From UBA8231 sp036011085 (GTDB lineage Bacteria > Latescibacterota > UBA2968 > UBA8231), in the NCBI GenBank assembly GCA_036011085.1, contig DASCMS010000023.1:3356-67355 (forward strand): a stretch of DNA of 64,000 nucleotides. Direction: 5' to 3'. This document shows positions 24,726 to 33,842 of this stretch, one piece after another. The first letter of the stretch is position 1. Each line of letters starts with the position of its first letter. Both the position numbers and the translations under genes were made by a program. A model generated the notes under the pieces. The model did not search any database and was not told where the DNA came from. It saw nothing but the letters and a program-made list of their open reading frames with translations.

Positions 24726-24808
24726 GTCTCGTCTCGCTTGGTGGTCGGGCTGAGCGCCTGCTTCTTTCTCTTTATCGGCGCCTGACCGGAACCCTCCACC
24801 CCCCGTCC

Positions 24809-27401
24809 ATGACCGCACCGCCATCCCACCACGCCGGCGCTTTTGCCGCCATGCCGATTCCGGCGACGTTGATCGACGCCCATGGTGTCATCGTCGACGT
24901 GAACGACGCCTTCCTGGACCTTGCCCGGCGCCACAACATCCCCCTGCGCCGCGAAGATCGGATCGGCCGACCCATCTGGGAGTTTGCCGGCGAGGATGAC
25001 CCCCAGCTCGGCCGGCAGGCCATCCTCGATTTCCTCGCTGACGGCGACGCCGAGCGGTGGCGCCGGGTTGAGCAGGATTCTACCAGACGCGAGGGCTTGC
25101 ATGACATGCAGCTGCTGGCCTTGCGTGATCCCTCCGACGCCGTCTGCGGGGCACTGATCACCCGTCAGGATGTCACCGAATCCGTTGTCCAGACACGCCG
25201 ACTCGATGAATCACAGCAGCTTCTGACCGCCCTCCGCACCGTCGGGCATCTCGTCCTGTCGTCGCTGGAACTGGAGGTGATCCTGGAAACGATCTCCCGA
25301 GAGATCGTCAAGGCGGGAATCTTCCGCAGCCTGGCCCTGGCCCTCGTCGATGAGCCATCCCACTCCATCGAAATCGTGCGCTCCTACGTGCGTGCCATGG
25401 ACAGCAACGGGGAACTGATTCCCGGGTCTGCCCTGCAGGCCTCCACCAATGTCGTCGGCCTGCGCTACGATCTGGACGACGTCAATATCACCGCCGAGGT
25501 AGCGCGGACCGGACAGTTGACCGTAACCGATGGCCGAGACCCGCGTTTCGACAAGCGCGTGCCCCTTCCCACCACGCCACGGGAGCGGATCTGCTACTTC
25601 ATTACCCGTGAAGCGGGGCAAGCGTGTGGTGGCAGTGATCTCCACGGGCAGTCCGCCGCAACAGCAGGACGCCATCATGGGGCGGATCGAGGCCATGGGG
25701 CCGCTCCTCGACCAGGCGGCCATCGCCATCGAACATGCCCGTCTCTACCACGAAACCCAGCGTCGGGAACGCGAGGCGCAGGTCGGTCTTGCCGTGCAGC
25801 AGGTACGCAACGAAATCCTGCAGATGCAGACCGACGCCGACTGGAGCCGTGTCGTTCACGCCCTGCGGCGGGAGTCACGCGTCCTCGTCAACTACAGTGC
25901 CTGTGGTATCAACCTGGTCGCCGTTGAGGGCATGCACTCCTACAGTTCGGGTCATGGAGTGAGCGATGAGGTCAGAGACCGCGAACTGCCACCACCGGTA
26001 GCCGAAGCCCTGCGCACAGGCGAGCCCTACTACAGGAGGACGCCGGAGCAGATGCGCGATGGCGGCGACAATCCCGCCCTGCTTCGCGCCGGCATCCAGT
26101 CCGTCGTCGACGTGCCTTTCAAGACGGGCACGCTGGCCATGAACAGTACCAGCCCCGAGGCCTTCGACGATGATGATATCGAGGTCCTGCGTCAGTTCGC
26201 TGCCGTCGTTGGCGAGGGGCACCGGCGCTTGGAGGACCTGCAGGCTCTTGCCGCCAAGGAATGGCAGCTGCAGCAGGCGCAGAAAATGGAGGCCGTCGGC
26301 CAGCTGACAGCCGGAATCGCGCACAACTTCAACAACATGCTGCAGGCCATCACCGGCAATCTCGACCTGGCGCGGATGGATGCTCCCGACGACGTCCGAC
26401 AACTCATCGGCAATGCTCTGAAGACCAGTACCCGCGCCGCGCAGAGGGTTCAGCAGTTGATGGTCTACTCAAGACAGAGCCCGCAGCGCGCCCGCTTCGA
26501 GTCCGTCAACGCCAGGCGTGTCCTCGAGGATGTCGAGACCATCTGCCGACGCACATTCGACCGCAGGATTGACATCCGCGTCGACGCCCGGGACAACCTG
26601 CCCTGGGTGTTGGGCATCGGCCTGCAGCTGGAGCAGGTGCTGCTGAACCTGTGCATCAACGCTCGGGACGCCCTCGAGGGGGCAGACGGTGTGGATCCCG
26701 AGATCAGCATCGAAGGACGCGACGTGGAACTTGCCGGAGACCGCGTCCCCGCGGGGTCCGTCGCCGGCCGCTACCTGCAGCTCCGGGTGCGCGACAACGG
26801 CCCGGGCATGGACGACGACACGCGCAAACGTATCTTCGAACCGTTCTTCACCACCAAGGACGTGGACAAAGGCACCGGACTCGGCCTGTCGACGGCACTC
26901 GGCATCGCCCAGGAGCACGGCGGCTGGATCGAGTGTGACAGCAGACCAGGATCCGGCTCCTGCTTCGATCTGTATCTTCCCGCTGACGACCCGGTCGACA
27001 CACCGCAGGAGATCACCGCCGAGATGAAGGCAGATTCAGGCACCGAGACGGTTCTCGTCATCGACGACGAGGAGATGATCCGCGATACGGCTATGCAGAT
27101 GCTCGACCGGCGCGGCTTCAAGGCTCTCGCTGCTGCGGACGGGGAGGAGGGACTGGAGATCTTCCGCCAGCACCGTGAGGAAGTCGATGTGGTCCTTCTC
27201 GACCATTCCATGCCGCGCATGTCCGGTCTGGAGACTCTGAAAGCCCTGCGCGAGATGGCCCCTGACCTGCCGATTATCATCATCACCGGGTATCCCACAC
27301 GCCTGGAGGAGTTCGAGGGGGCGAACGCTCTCATTCAGAAGCCCTTCTCCCTCGATGGTCTGGTGACCCACGTCCGTGCGGCCCTCGACCGCAGTCCCTG
27401 A
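24809..27401 (+). pseudogene. hybrid sensor histidine kinase PAS-GAF-GAF-HisKA-HATPase-REC, one frame change
   Basis: The N-terminal PAS domain (IPATLIDAHGVIVDVNDAF) and a GAF domain read in one frame to about 25605. After that the reading continues in another frame (AIMGRIEAMGPLLDQAAIAI) through a second GAF domain and the kinase core. The phospho-acceptor is the His in IAHNFNNMLQAI, typical of NtrB-like and hybrid kinases, and the ATP lid is DNGPGMDDDTRKRIFEPFF. The C-terminus is a receiver domain with IDDEEMIRD and phospho-acceptor Asp in VVLLDHSMPRMSG. A single indel near 25600-25620 breaks the gene; it may be an assembly error. The stop overlaps the glycosyltransferase start, hinting at joint translation. 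Confidence 0.8.
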
Positions 27402-28570
27402 TGGAACGACCTGAGGCACCCGCCCCTCGGTCCCTGCTGGTCACCTTCGATTACCCTCCCACCGTTGGCGGCATCGCCCTCGTCCTCGACCGTTTCTGGC
27501 GCCTGGCGGGACACGATGGTTGTCTCATCCTGGCTCCAGATGCACCGGGCGCCGCCGATTTCGATGCCACCCATCCCGTACGGACAGTCCGTTTCCCCTC
27601 CCCGGGAGGGGGGGTGGGTTGGGGTAAGGTTCTCACTTTTCTCTGTGGCGCTCTGTGGACGGCAGCCTGGCTCCTCCGCCACCGGCCTCAGCTCTTTGTC
27701 GCTGGTCAGGTCGTGCGTGCGGGACCGCTGGCCTGGCTGTTTCACCGGATCACGGGACATCCATACGATGTCTGGGTGTACGGAGGCGAGACGCGCGAGG
27801 CCTTCGTCGGCCCCGATTGGCTCGGTCACTTTCTGCGACGGATTCTACGGCGGGCGCGGACCCTGTTCACCAACAGCCCCTTCACAACGCGGGAGATGCT
27901 CGACTACGGACTGGCGACGGAACAGGTCGTCGAACTGCCGCTGGGGGTGGACGGTGGCATATTCGAGCCGGGCGCAGCCGACGCCGATCTGATCGACGCC
28001 TACGGCTTGCAGGACTGTCTCACATACCTCACCGTGGGCCGTCTGGTGGAACGCAAGGGCGTCGACCACATGCTCGAGGCCCTGGCGGGCCTCGGCGACA
28101 GGTTGCCTCCGTGGAAATACCTCGTCGTCAGCGACGGTCCGTACCGGGAGGCGTTGGAGGCGCTGAGCCGCCGTCTCGGCCTGACGGACCGCGTCCATTT
28201 CTGCGGGTTCATCGACGACGCCCGACTGCCCGCCTTCTACCGGACGTGTGATGTCTTCGCCATGCCGAATCGCGAGGTCGTCGTGCCCGGTCAGGGCAGT
28301 CTGTCCGTGGAGGGTTTCGGCATCGTCTTCCTCGAGGCGGCCGCCTGCGGCAAGCCGGTGATTGCCGGTCGTTCCGGCGGCGCCGTTCACGCTGTCGAGG
28401 ACGGCACTACCGGTCTGCTCGTCGATGGTGAAGACATCGAGTCCCTGCAACAGGCCCTGCTCGGCCTGACCGACGTCGGACGTCGGCAGCGGATGGGCGC
28501 CGCCGGGATCCGCTTTGCCGCACGCTTCGACTGGCAGCGTTCCGCCGACATCCTCAAGCGATACCTATAA
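27401..28570 (+). CDS. GT4-family glycosyltransferase
   Basis: A 389-residue retaining glycosyltransferase of the GT-B fold. The N-terminal domain has FDYPPTVGGIA, and the C-terminal donor domain has TVGRLVERKGVDHMLEAL. The E-x7-E motif is EGFGIVFLEAAACGKPVIAG (about 304-323). Such cytoplasmic or membrane-associated enzymes add sugars from nucleotide donors to lipid or polysaccharide acceptors. The ATG shares one base with the stop of the hybrid kinase. The C-terminus overlaps the convergent GT-C gene by 6 bp. Residues 66-75 (SPGGGVGWGK) come from a palindromic G-rich DNA stretch that may be an inserted repeat. Confidence 0.9.
   Translation: MERPEAPAPRSLLVTFDYPPTVGGIALVLDRFWRLAGHDGCLILAPDAPGAADFDATHPVRTVRFPSPGGGVGWGKVLTFLCGALWTAAWLLRHRPQLFVAGQVVRAGPLAWLFHRITGHPYDVWVYGGETREAFVGPDWLGHFLRRILRRARTLFTNSPFTTREMLDYGLATEQVVELPLGVDGGIFEPGAADADLIDAYGLQDCLTYLTVGRLVERKGVDHMLEALAGLGDRLPPWKYLVVSDGPYREALEALSRRLGLTDRVHFCGFIDDARLPAFYRTCDVFAMPNREVVVPGQGSLSVEGFGIVFLEAAACGKPVIAGRSGGAVHAVEDGTTGLLVDGEDIESLQQALLGLTDVGRRQRMGAAGIRFAARFDWQRSADILKRYL
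27595..27624. repeat. G-rich palindromic stretch inside the GT4 gene
   Basis: CCCCTCCC at 27595-27602 and GGGAGGGG at 27604-27611 are inverted copies, and the strand continues with four runs of three or more G, a pattern able to form a quadruplex. It is translated in frame without disrupting the gene and resembles a short palindromic insertion. Confidence 0.4.
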
Positions 28571-30670
28571 CCCGGCGACCCCTTCGAGCTGCGCCGCCAT
28601 CTCGCGCGCCCGGCTCGCGTGTCGCGGTTGTCCGCTCTCCTGCAGCAGATCCGCAGCTTTGTGATAGGAGCGGGTCATGGCCCGACGGATGTGCGACGGC
28701 GTGGGTTGGCGCTGCACGTGAAACAGACCCGCCATCAACCCCGTGAGAGCCAGATCGGGAGCGCCCGCCCGGGTGAGGGTGAGGCTCGTCGCCCATGGGA
28801 TCAGGTGTGCTTCGTCGGCACCGAAATAGCCCTCCTGATAACGCCGGAAGGCCGCTTCATCGGCCGTTTGATCTCCACGCTGCCGGTGCAGATCCGCCTC
28901 CATCAGCAAACCGGTCTGTGCCGCGCGCTCCCCTGCTCGTACCCGATTCACCGAATCGAATGCGCCGTCGATATCACCGGCAGCGGCCCGCGCCACGGCC
29001 TCGACGATCCACTCGTCGGGACAGGTCCCTCCCGCCACGCCATCACGCCACCGATTCAGTGCCGTTCCGGCACCGGCCTGTCGCTGGTAGATGCTGACAG
29101 CGGGATGGTCGTAGCCGAGGAAGGAGGGCTCGCCACCGGCATCGTCGAGGTGGATTCCTGCCAGCCCGGGCGTCGTGCGGAAGTGGCCGACTCGGCTGTA
29201 CCCCAGACGCTCGTCCCGCAGTGCGCGGTAGAAACTCGCCGTCGCCGGCAACAGGTCGGGGGCCGCCGTCACCTGGGCATGCCGGTTGACGTCGACCACC
29301 GCGACGTAGGCCACATCCCGCAGTCCGTCTGCCAGATGGTGGGCGGCGGCTCCACAGCTCAGGTGCCCGCGCAGATGGAAGGGTGTGCCGGCGTCGATAT
29401 CATGCACATCATGGACCCGTGGGTCGACGAGACGGCGCAGTGAGAATCCCCCCGTCTCGAGTCCGATGGCCGCCCCCGCCGGCACATTGGTTGCCAGCCA
29501 GCGAGCCGCTTCGATGCGGCTGTCCGTCGCCAGGTAGATTCTCGCGAAGGCGGTACCATAGAAGACGGTGAACAACCCCACGCCGGCGACGGCAAGCCGG
29601 CCGTAGCGGCGGCACACAACCGCCGCCAGCGGCAACAGCGCCGGCAACAGCGGCAGCAGGTAACGGACGTGTTTGGTGTGCAGACCGCCCATGACGAGAA
29701 AGAATAGGGCCGACCACAGCAGCAGGGCCCCCTGGCGGGACCTCCACCTCGATGTCGACAGGGCCACGCCTCCCAGCACCGCCAATGTCAGGGGCCACCC
29801 GATACCCAGGGGCAACAGAGCAATCACGTGATGCAGGTACGGAATGGTGTCCCAGTCGTAGAGCGACCAGAGGCGCAGCCTCTCGCCACTGGCGATGCGG
29901 GCGGAGAACCAGAAATCGTCCGAACTCTCGTCGCGCCACATCAGTTCCGGCGACACCACCAGATAGGGCTGCAGAACGACGACGACGGCGAGGGCGGTAC
30001 CGATGGTCACGAGGGGGTGGATGAGCGCGTCGCGACGCATCTCGGAGGTCATCCGTCCCCTTGGCAGCCAGAGGCTGGCCACGGCCACAGGCAACAGCAG
30101 CAGACCGTTCAGCCGCGTCGCCGCCGCCAGTCCGACACAAAAACCCACGATGGCGCCGCTGCGCCACGTGCCGACGCCCTCCACGCGTGCCAAGGCGTAC
30201 AGGGACGTGGTGACACACAGTAGAAACACCGCGTCGACGGTATAGAAATGGCCCTGCTGGACGGCCACCGGCACGACGGCAAGGAACAGGGCCGCCAGGA
30301 CCGCCGTCGCTTCGTCGAATAGCCGGCGACTGAGAAGAAAGACGCCCACCATGGCAGCGCCCGACAGGATCACAGCCAGCAGACGCAACGCCCGGTACGC
30401 CGGCCAGGGATCCGACTCGAGATCGCCGGAGGAAACACCGGCGACGATAAAGGCGCCTCGTGCCAGATACAGCGGCAACAGGCCGTACGCCGTCAGGGGT
30501 GGATCGAGGGGGCTGGCCAGTTCGAGGGCGGCCCGCGCCACGGTCTCTTCGTCCGGGTGGAACGTGTGAAATGAATCTCCGTCGAAGCCGCGATCGAATC
30601 CCGTCAGGCGCAGGGCGACACCGAGGACGAACACGGCGGCCAGCAGCCATCGTGCATGCCCCGCCTTCAT
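28565..30670 (-). CDS. GT-C family membrane mannosyltransferase-like protein (PMT/ArnT type)
   Basis: A 701-residue polytopic protein. After the first membrane helix comes FHPDEETVARAALEL, with the paired acidic residues that define the catalytic external loop of GT39/GT83-type enzymes. About ten more hydrophobic helices follow to residue 400. Then comes a soluble region with helical repeats (about 560-700, pattern LMEADLHRQRGDQTADEAAFRRY). Such enzymes transfer a sugar from a polyprenyl-phosphate carrier to lipid, protein or polysaccharide outside the membrane. The ATG overlaps the exo-RGL-like gene's stop by 4 bp, making it the last gene of the AGPS operon. Confidence 0.82.
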   Translation of the reverse strand: MKAGHARWLLAAVFVLGVALRLTGFDRGFDGDSFHTFHPDEETVARAALELASPLDPPLTAYGLLPLYLARGAFIVAGVSSGDLESDPWPAYRALRLLAVILSGAAMVGVFLLSRRLFDEATAVLAALFLAVVPVAVQQGHFYTVDAVFLLCVTTSLYALARVEGVGTWRSGAIVGFCVGLAAATRLNGLLLLPVAVASLWLPRGRMTSEMRRDALIHPLVTIGTALAVVVVLQPYLVVSPELMWRDESSDDFWFSARIASGERLRLWSLYDWDTIPYLHHVIALLPLGIGWPLTLAVLGGVALSTSRWRSRQGALLLWSALFFLVMGGLHTKHVRYLLPLLPALLPLAAVVCRRYGRLAVAGVGLFTVFYGTAFARIYLATDSRIEAARWLATNVPAGAAIGLETGGFSLRRLVDPRVHDVHDIDAGTPFHLRGHLSCGAAAHHLADGLRDVAYVAVVDVNRHAQVTAAPDLLPATASFYRALRDERLGYSRVGHFRTTPGLAGIHLDDAGGEPSFLGYDHPAVSIYQRQAGAGTALNRWRDGVAGGTCPDEWIVEAVARAAAGDIDGAFDSVNRVRAGERAAQTGLLMEADLHRQRGDQTADEAAFRRYQEGYFGADEAHLIPWATSLTLTRAGAPDLALTGLMAGLFHVQRQPTPSHIRRAMTRSYHKAADLLQESGQPRHASRAREMAAQLEGVAGL

Positions 30671-33009
30671 GGTCCCAGTGGCTGCGGGTCCCGCAACACG
30701 CCCAGCTCCTCGGCCCGTGCCAGAGACGGCAGCCAGTACCGGTAGAAGTGTGGCGGCAGGTCCTGGGCCTCGCCGGAGAGCATCCTGCGCTGGGCGAACA
30801 TGCGCTGCAACTCGGCGAAGCCCACGTCGCCGTAACGAGGCTCTCCGGTCCTGAGCGTGAGAAACATCATCGGCTCGAACCAGAAGTCCGGTTCCGGTTC
30901 ATAGTAGTTGCGGAACGGGCTGGCCCCCTTCGTCGTGAATCCCTCAGGGCGGATCAGTCCCGTCACGTCAAAGTCACGGTCCGCCAGTTCCTTGAGCAGC
31001 GTCAGGGAACGCGGGCTGTCGGTGACCAGATGGTGCCGCATCAGGGCACACATCAGGATGCCGTCAGACAGCGAAGTAGCCACCTGCGTCTTTCCCGGTG
31101 GTGTGTAGGCGTTGTACGTGTAATGCCCATCTTCTGCCGACCACTCGTCCAGCCAGTCCATGATCCGCTCACAGGTGGTCAGATAGCTCTCGTCGCGATA
31201 ATTCTCGTACATGCGCGACATCGCCATCAACGGATACCCCGCCACCCGGGTCAGCGTCTTGACCCGGTGGTCGCCACGTTCGACGGCCTGCTGGAAATGG
31301 CGGGCCCGGGCCAGGGCCACCTCCTCGGCGCGCCGGTACCCGGAAAGCAGCCCGAAGAACAAGGGTCCGTCGATCCATTCGTGGCACAGAGCCGGCCCGT
31401 GTGTGACACCGTGTTTGGCGAAGTGATACCGCTGCGCGCCGATGGCCTGCTCGTCCTCGTCGTCATGGACGGTGTCGACATCGATCTGATGGTGGATGAT
31501 CGGTTCCACGTGCTCCCACACCGGTCCTTCTCCGGTGCGGATCATCTGCAGGATCAGACCGAAGCCCTTGTCCATCTCGTTGTTCTTCCACTGCCCGCCT
31601 CGTCCCGGAGTCCAGAAGTCCCCGTAGTTGAGGAAATGAAACCCCAGCGACGGGTCTGTTTCGACGTTGAACGTGTGCTTCTGCAAGGCGTGGCGCAGGA
31701 TGTACTCCCACCATCGGTACTTCTCCGGCTGATAGCTGAACACCGGTCCGAAGGCACCGGAGTCGACCATCCAGTTGCGCGTCGCCACCTGGCAGGAAGG
31801 CTGCTTCTCGAAGCCCAGGCAGAAGGCGGTCTGTGCCTGGCGACCCGGTTTCTTCCCGGCCATATCGATGATGAGCTCGTGGGTCTTGGCCACACCACGA
31901 TGAAACTCCAGCGGCTCCGCCCAGCCGGCGTAGAGAGACAGCTCCGCCCTCTGCGGCGTCAGGGCCATCTCTTTGGGCGCCTGGTGCCAGAAGCGCCGGC
32001 ACTGCAGGCTCACCGTCGTCTGCTGATCGCCCATGACGGCGGCGGCCGGCATCAGATTGCACCAGTTCGCGCCGGGCAGCCGATCGCTCTGTGCCCCCGC
32101 GGCGCCCGGCAGGATCTCGTATTGAGGATCGGCTCGCCGGGGCTGTTCCGACGTCTCCTCTTCGTCCTCGTCCTCCCACGGGGGAAATCCCATGTCTACC
32201 AGTCCCACGCGCAGGGAGCGGTAGTCGTCGACCAGATCATGGACGTGGGGGACGTGATTGCCGACATCGACGTTCGACACGAGGAAGGCGTGTTCGAAGG
32301 CGGTGCCGGCGTCGAGCGCTGGTGCCAGGCTGACCTTGAACTCCTCCAGATGCACCAGCTTCTGCCGGATGCGATTCGTCAGAGTCAGGAAGATGCGCAG
32401 CCAGCTGCAGCCGGCGTGGGCGTAAATACGGACCGTCACATCGAACCCGGGTGAGCCGTCGGCGCCAAGGGCGATCCCGTCAGCGCGCACCACAACTCGC
32501 AGCGGCCCCTCCTCCTCGACGACGGGACGTCCGCCCACCCGCAGCTCGAAGGTTTCGCCGTCCACCCGCACCGAGGACTGCAGGCCATCGGTGGCGACGA
32601 TCTCGCGCTCGCCCAGATAGGCCCGAGCCAGAGGCATCGTGCCGCTCGGTGCGATGGCCCACTGATGCTCTCCCGTCTCGATGAACAGGGTGCCGTCCGC
32701 CGTCTCCCGGATACCCACCGGCGTCGGCGGCGCCGGCCGCACCTCGTCTGTGCTCGGCCACGACAGGGTCAGGCGATGGTCCTCCGCCGGTCCCAGATCG
32801 GCCTGCAAGTCGAGCAGGGCCCAGCGCACCGAACCATCCGGCCAGCTCAGCATGGTCCGCGTCTGCAGCGGCTGTGCTTCACCCTCGTGTTGCAGACGAA
32901 GATCCTGGTCTGTCGCCAGCGCACCCTGCGGGAAAGGCACGCCCATCGTCACCGGCCATCGGCGCCGCTCGACACCGAGAGGCTCGACGATGGAGAGCTC
33001 CAGTTTCAT
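30667..33009 (-). CDS. exo-rhamnogalacturonan lyase-like (PcRGLX/YetA-type) protein
   Basis: A 780-residue protein whose N-terminus (about 1-90) has the RIFT-barrel pattern VTMGVPFPQGAL followed by LSWPDGSVRWALLDLQ. A beta-rich segment follows (about 100-330), then a long alpha/alpha-toroid-like helical part (about 400-770) with WDYTNF-like aromatic clusters such as YTYNAYTPPGK. This order matches the PcRGLX/YetA family (PL26-related), which acts on rhamnogalacturonan or similar uronic-acid-rich glycans. No signal peptide is seen. It overlaps the upstream SDR gene by 4 bp and the downstream GT-C gene by 4 bp. Family placement is by pattern; activity is not proven. Confidence 0.65.
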   Translation of the reverse strand: MKLELSIVEPLGVERRRWPVTMGVPFPQGALATDQDLRLQHEGEAQPLQTRTMLSWPDGSVRWALLDLQADLGPAEDHRLTLSWPSTDEVRPAPPTPVGIRETADGTLFIETGEHQWAIAPSGTMPLARAYLGEREIVATDGLQSSVRVDGETFELRVGGRPVVEEEGPLRVVVRADGIALGADGSPGFDVTVRIYAHAGCSWLRIFLTLTNRIRQKLVHLEEFKVSLAPALDAGTAFEHAFLVSNVDVGNHVPHVHDLVDDYRSLRVGLVDMGFPPWEDEDEEETSEQPRRADPQYEILPGAAGAQSDRLPGANWCNLMPAAAVMGDQQTTVSLQCRRFWHQAPKEMALTPQRAELSLYAGWAEPLEFHRGVAKTHELIIDMAGKKPGRQAQTAFCLGFEKQPSCQVATRNWMVDSGAFGPVFSYQPEKYRWWEYILRHALQKHTFNVETDPSLGFHFLNYGDFWTPGRGGQWKNNEMDKGFGLILQMIRTGEGPVWEHVEPIIHHQIDVDTVHDDEDEQAIGAQRYHFAKHGVTHGPALCHEWIDGPLFFGLLSGYRRAEEVALARARHFQQAVERGDHRVKTLTRVAGYPLMAMSRMYENYRDESYLTTCERIMDWLDEWSAEDGHYTYNAYTPPGKTQVATSLSDGILMCALMRHHLVTDSPRSLTLLKELADRDFDVTGLIRPEGFTTKGASPFRNYYEPEPDFWFEPMMFLTLRTGEPRYGDVGFAELQRMFAQRRMLSGEAQDLPPHFYRYWLPSLARAEELGVLRDPQPLGP

Positions 33010-33830
33010 GACCTGGATTCGTCCTGTTTGTCTACGGCGCGCTGCACGATGGCCTCGGCGCTGCGTGGCCGCAATGCCTTCAACACGGCCAGGGCCTTCA
33101 GCTTTGCCGGGATGACGAGTTCTCGCTCACGGCGGGAGACACCCCGCAGGATCGCCGTACACGCCTGCTCGAGGCTGACCGACTCGCTGCTGTGTCCGCG
33201 CCGCGTGTCTCCCATGGGGGCCCCGTCCGCGCCGAAAGCATGGTGCCGGAGTTCGGTTCCACGCAGCCAGTGGAGCAGCACGGTGAGCACCCCCACGCCG
33301 CGGCCTTGCTGTTCCATACGAAGGGTGTCACAGAAGCCCTGCAACGCGTGCTTGGCCGCCACGTACCCGGTGTGGTTGGGCACGCCCATGCGGCCCTGAA
33401 TCGACGAGATGGCGACGAACTGCCCCTGTCTCTGCTGCAGGTGCGGCAGGGCCGGGTGCACGCAGTACACGGCACCCAGGTAGTTGACCTCCATCAACTG
33501 GCGGAACAGGGTCAGATCGGTGACCTGCTCGAAAGGCGCCCACATGCTCATGCCGGCGTTGGCGATCAGACAGTCGATGCCGCCGTGAGCGGTGACGGCG
33601 TGATCCACCAGACGCTGTCCGTCTTCGATCCGGGTCACATCCCCGACGACGGTCTCAACCTCGGCGCCCACCGTACGACAGCCGGCGGCGATCTCCTCGA
33701 GTTGATCCTGACGTCGCGCCAGCAGGGTCAGTCGGGCGCCCGCGTCGGCGAAGGATCGGGCCAGCGCCGCACCCAGGCCGGAGGAAGCGCCGGTGATGAC
33801 GACGGATTGGTCCCGGTGTTCACCTGGCAC
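33006..33830 (-). CDS. SDR-family oxidoreductase resembling DHRS7B/PexRAP (acyl/alkyl-DHAP reductase)
   Basis: A 274-residue classical short-chain dehydrogenase: cofactor motif TGASSGLG (14-21), LIANAG, catalytic Ser in ISSIQG, and Tyr-x3-Lys in YVAAK. Several stretches match the DHRS7/DHRS7B subgroup more than generic SDRs: ISSIQGRMGVP, AAKHALQGFCDTLRME, and the late segment with ADGAPMGDT. The usual PG loop is replaced by LHWLRGTE. DHRS7B reduces alkyl- or acyl-dihydroxyacetone phosphate in ether-lipid synthesis. The gene starts 12 bp downstream of an alkyl-DHAP synthase gene, which fits that step. The subgroup call is inference from pattern plus context. Confidence 0.75.
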   Translation of the reverse strand: MPGEHRDQSVVITGASSGLGAALARSFADAGARLTLLARRQDQLEEIAAGCRTVGAEVETVVGDVTRIEDGQRLVDHAVTAHGGIDCLIANAGMSMWAPFEQVTDLTLFRQLMEVNYLGAVYCVHPALPHLQQRQGQFVAISSIQGRMGVPNHTGYVAAKHALQGFCDTLRMEQQGRGVGVLTVLLHWLRGTELRHHAFGADGAPMGDTRRGHSSESVSLEQACTAILRGVSRRERELVIPAKLKALAVLKALRPRSAEAIVQRAVDKQDESRS

Positions 33831-33842
33831 GGTTGCCTGCTC

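Noticed and set aside
30460..32454. A 664-codon open frame opposite the exo-RGL-like gene
   Set aside because: No protein-like pattern; explained by codon bias of the opposite strand.
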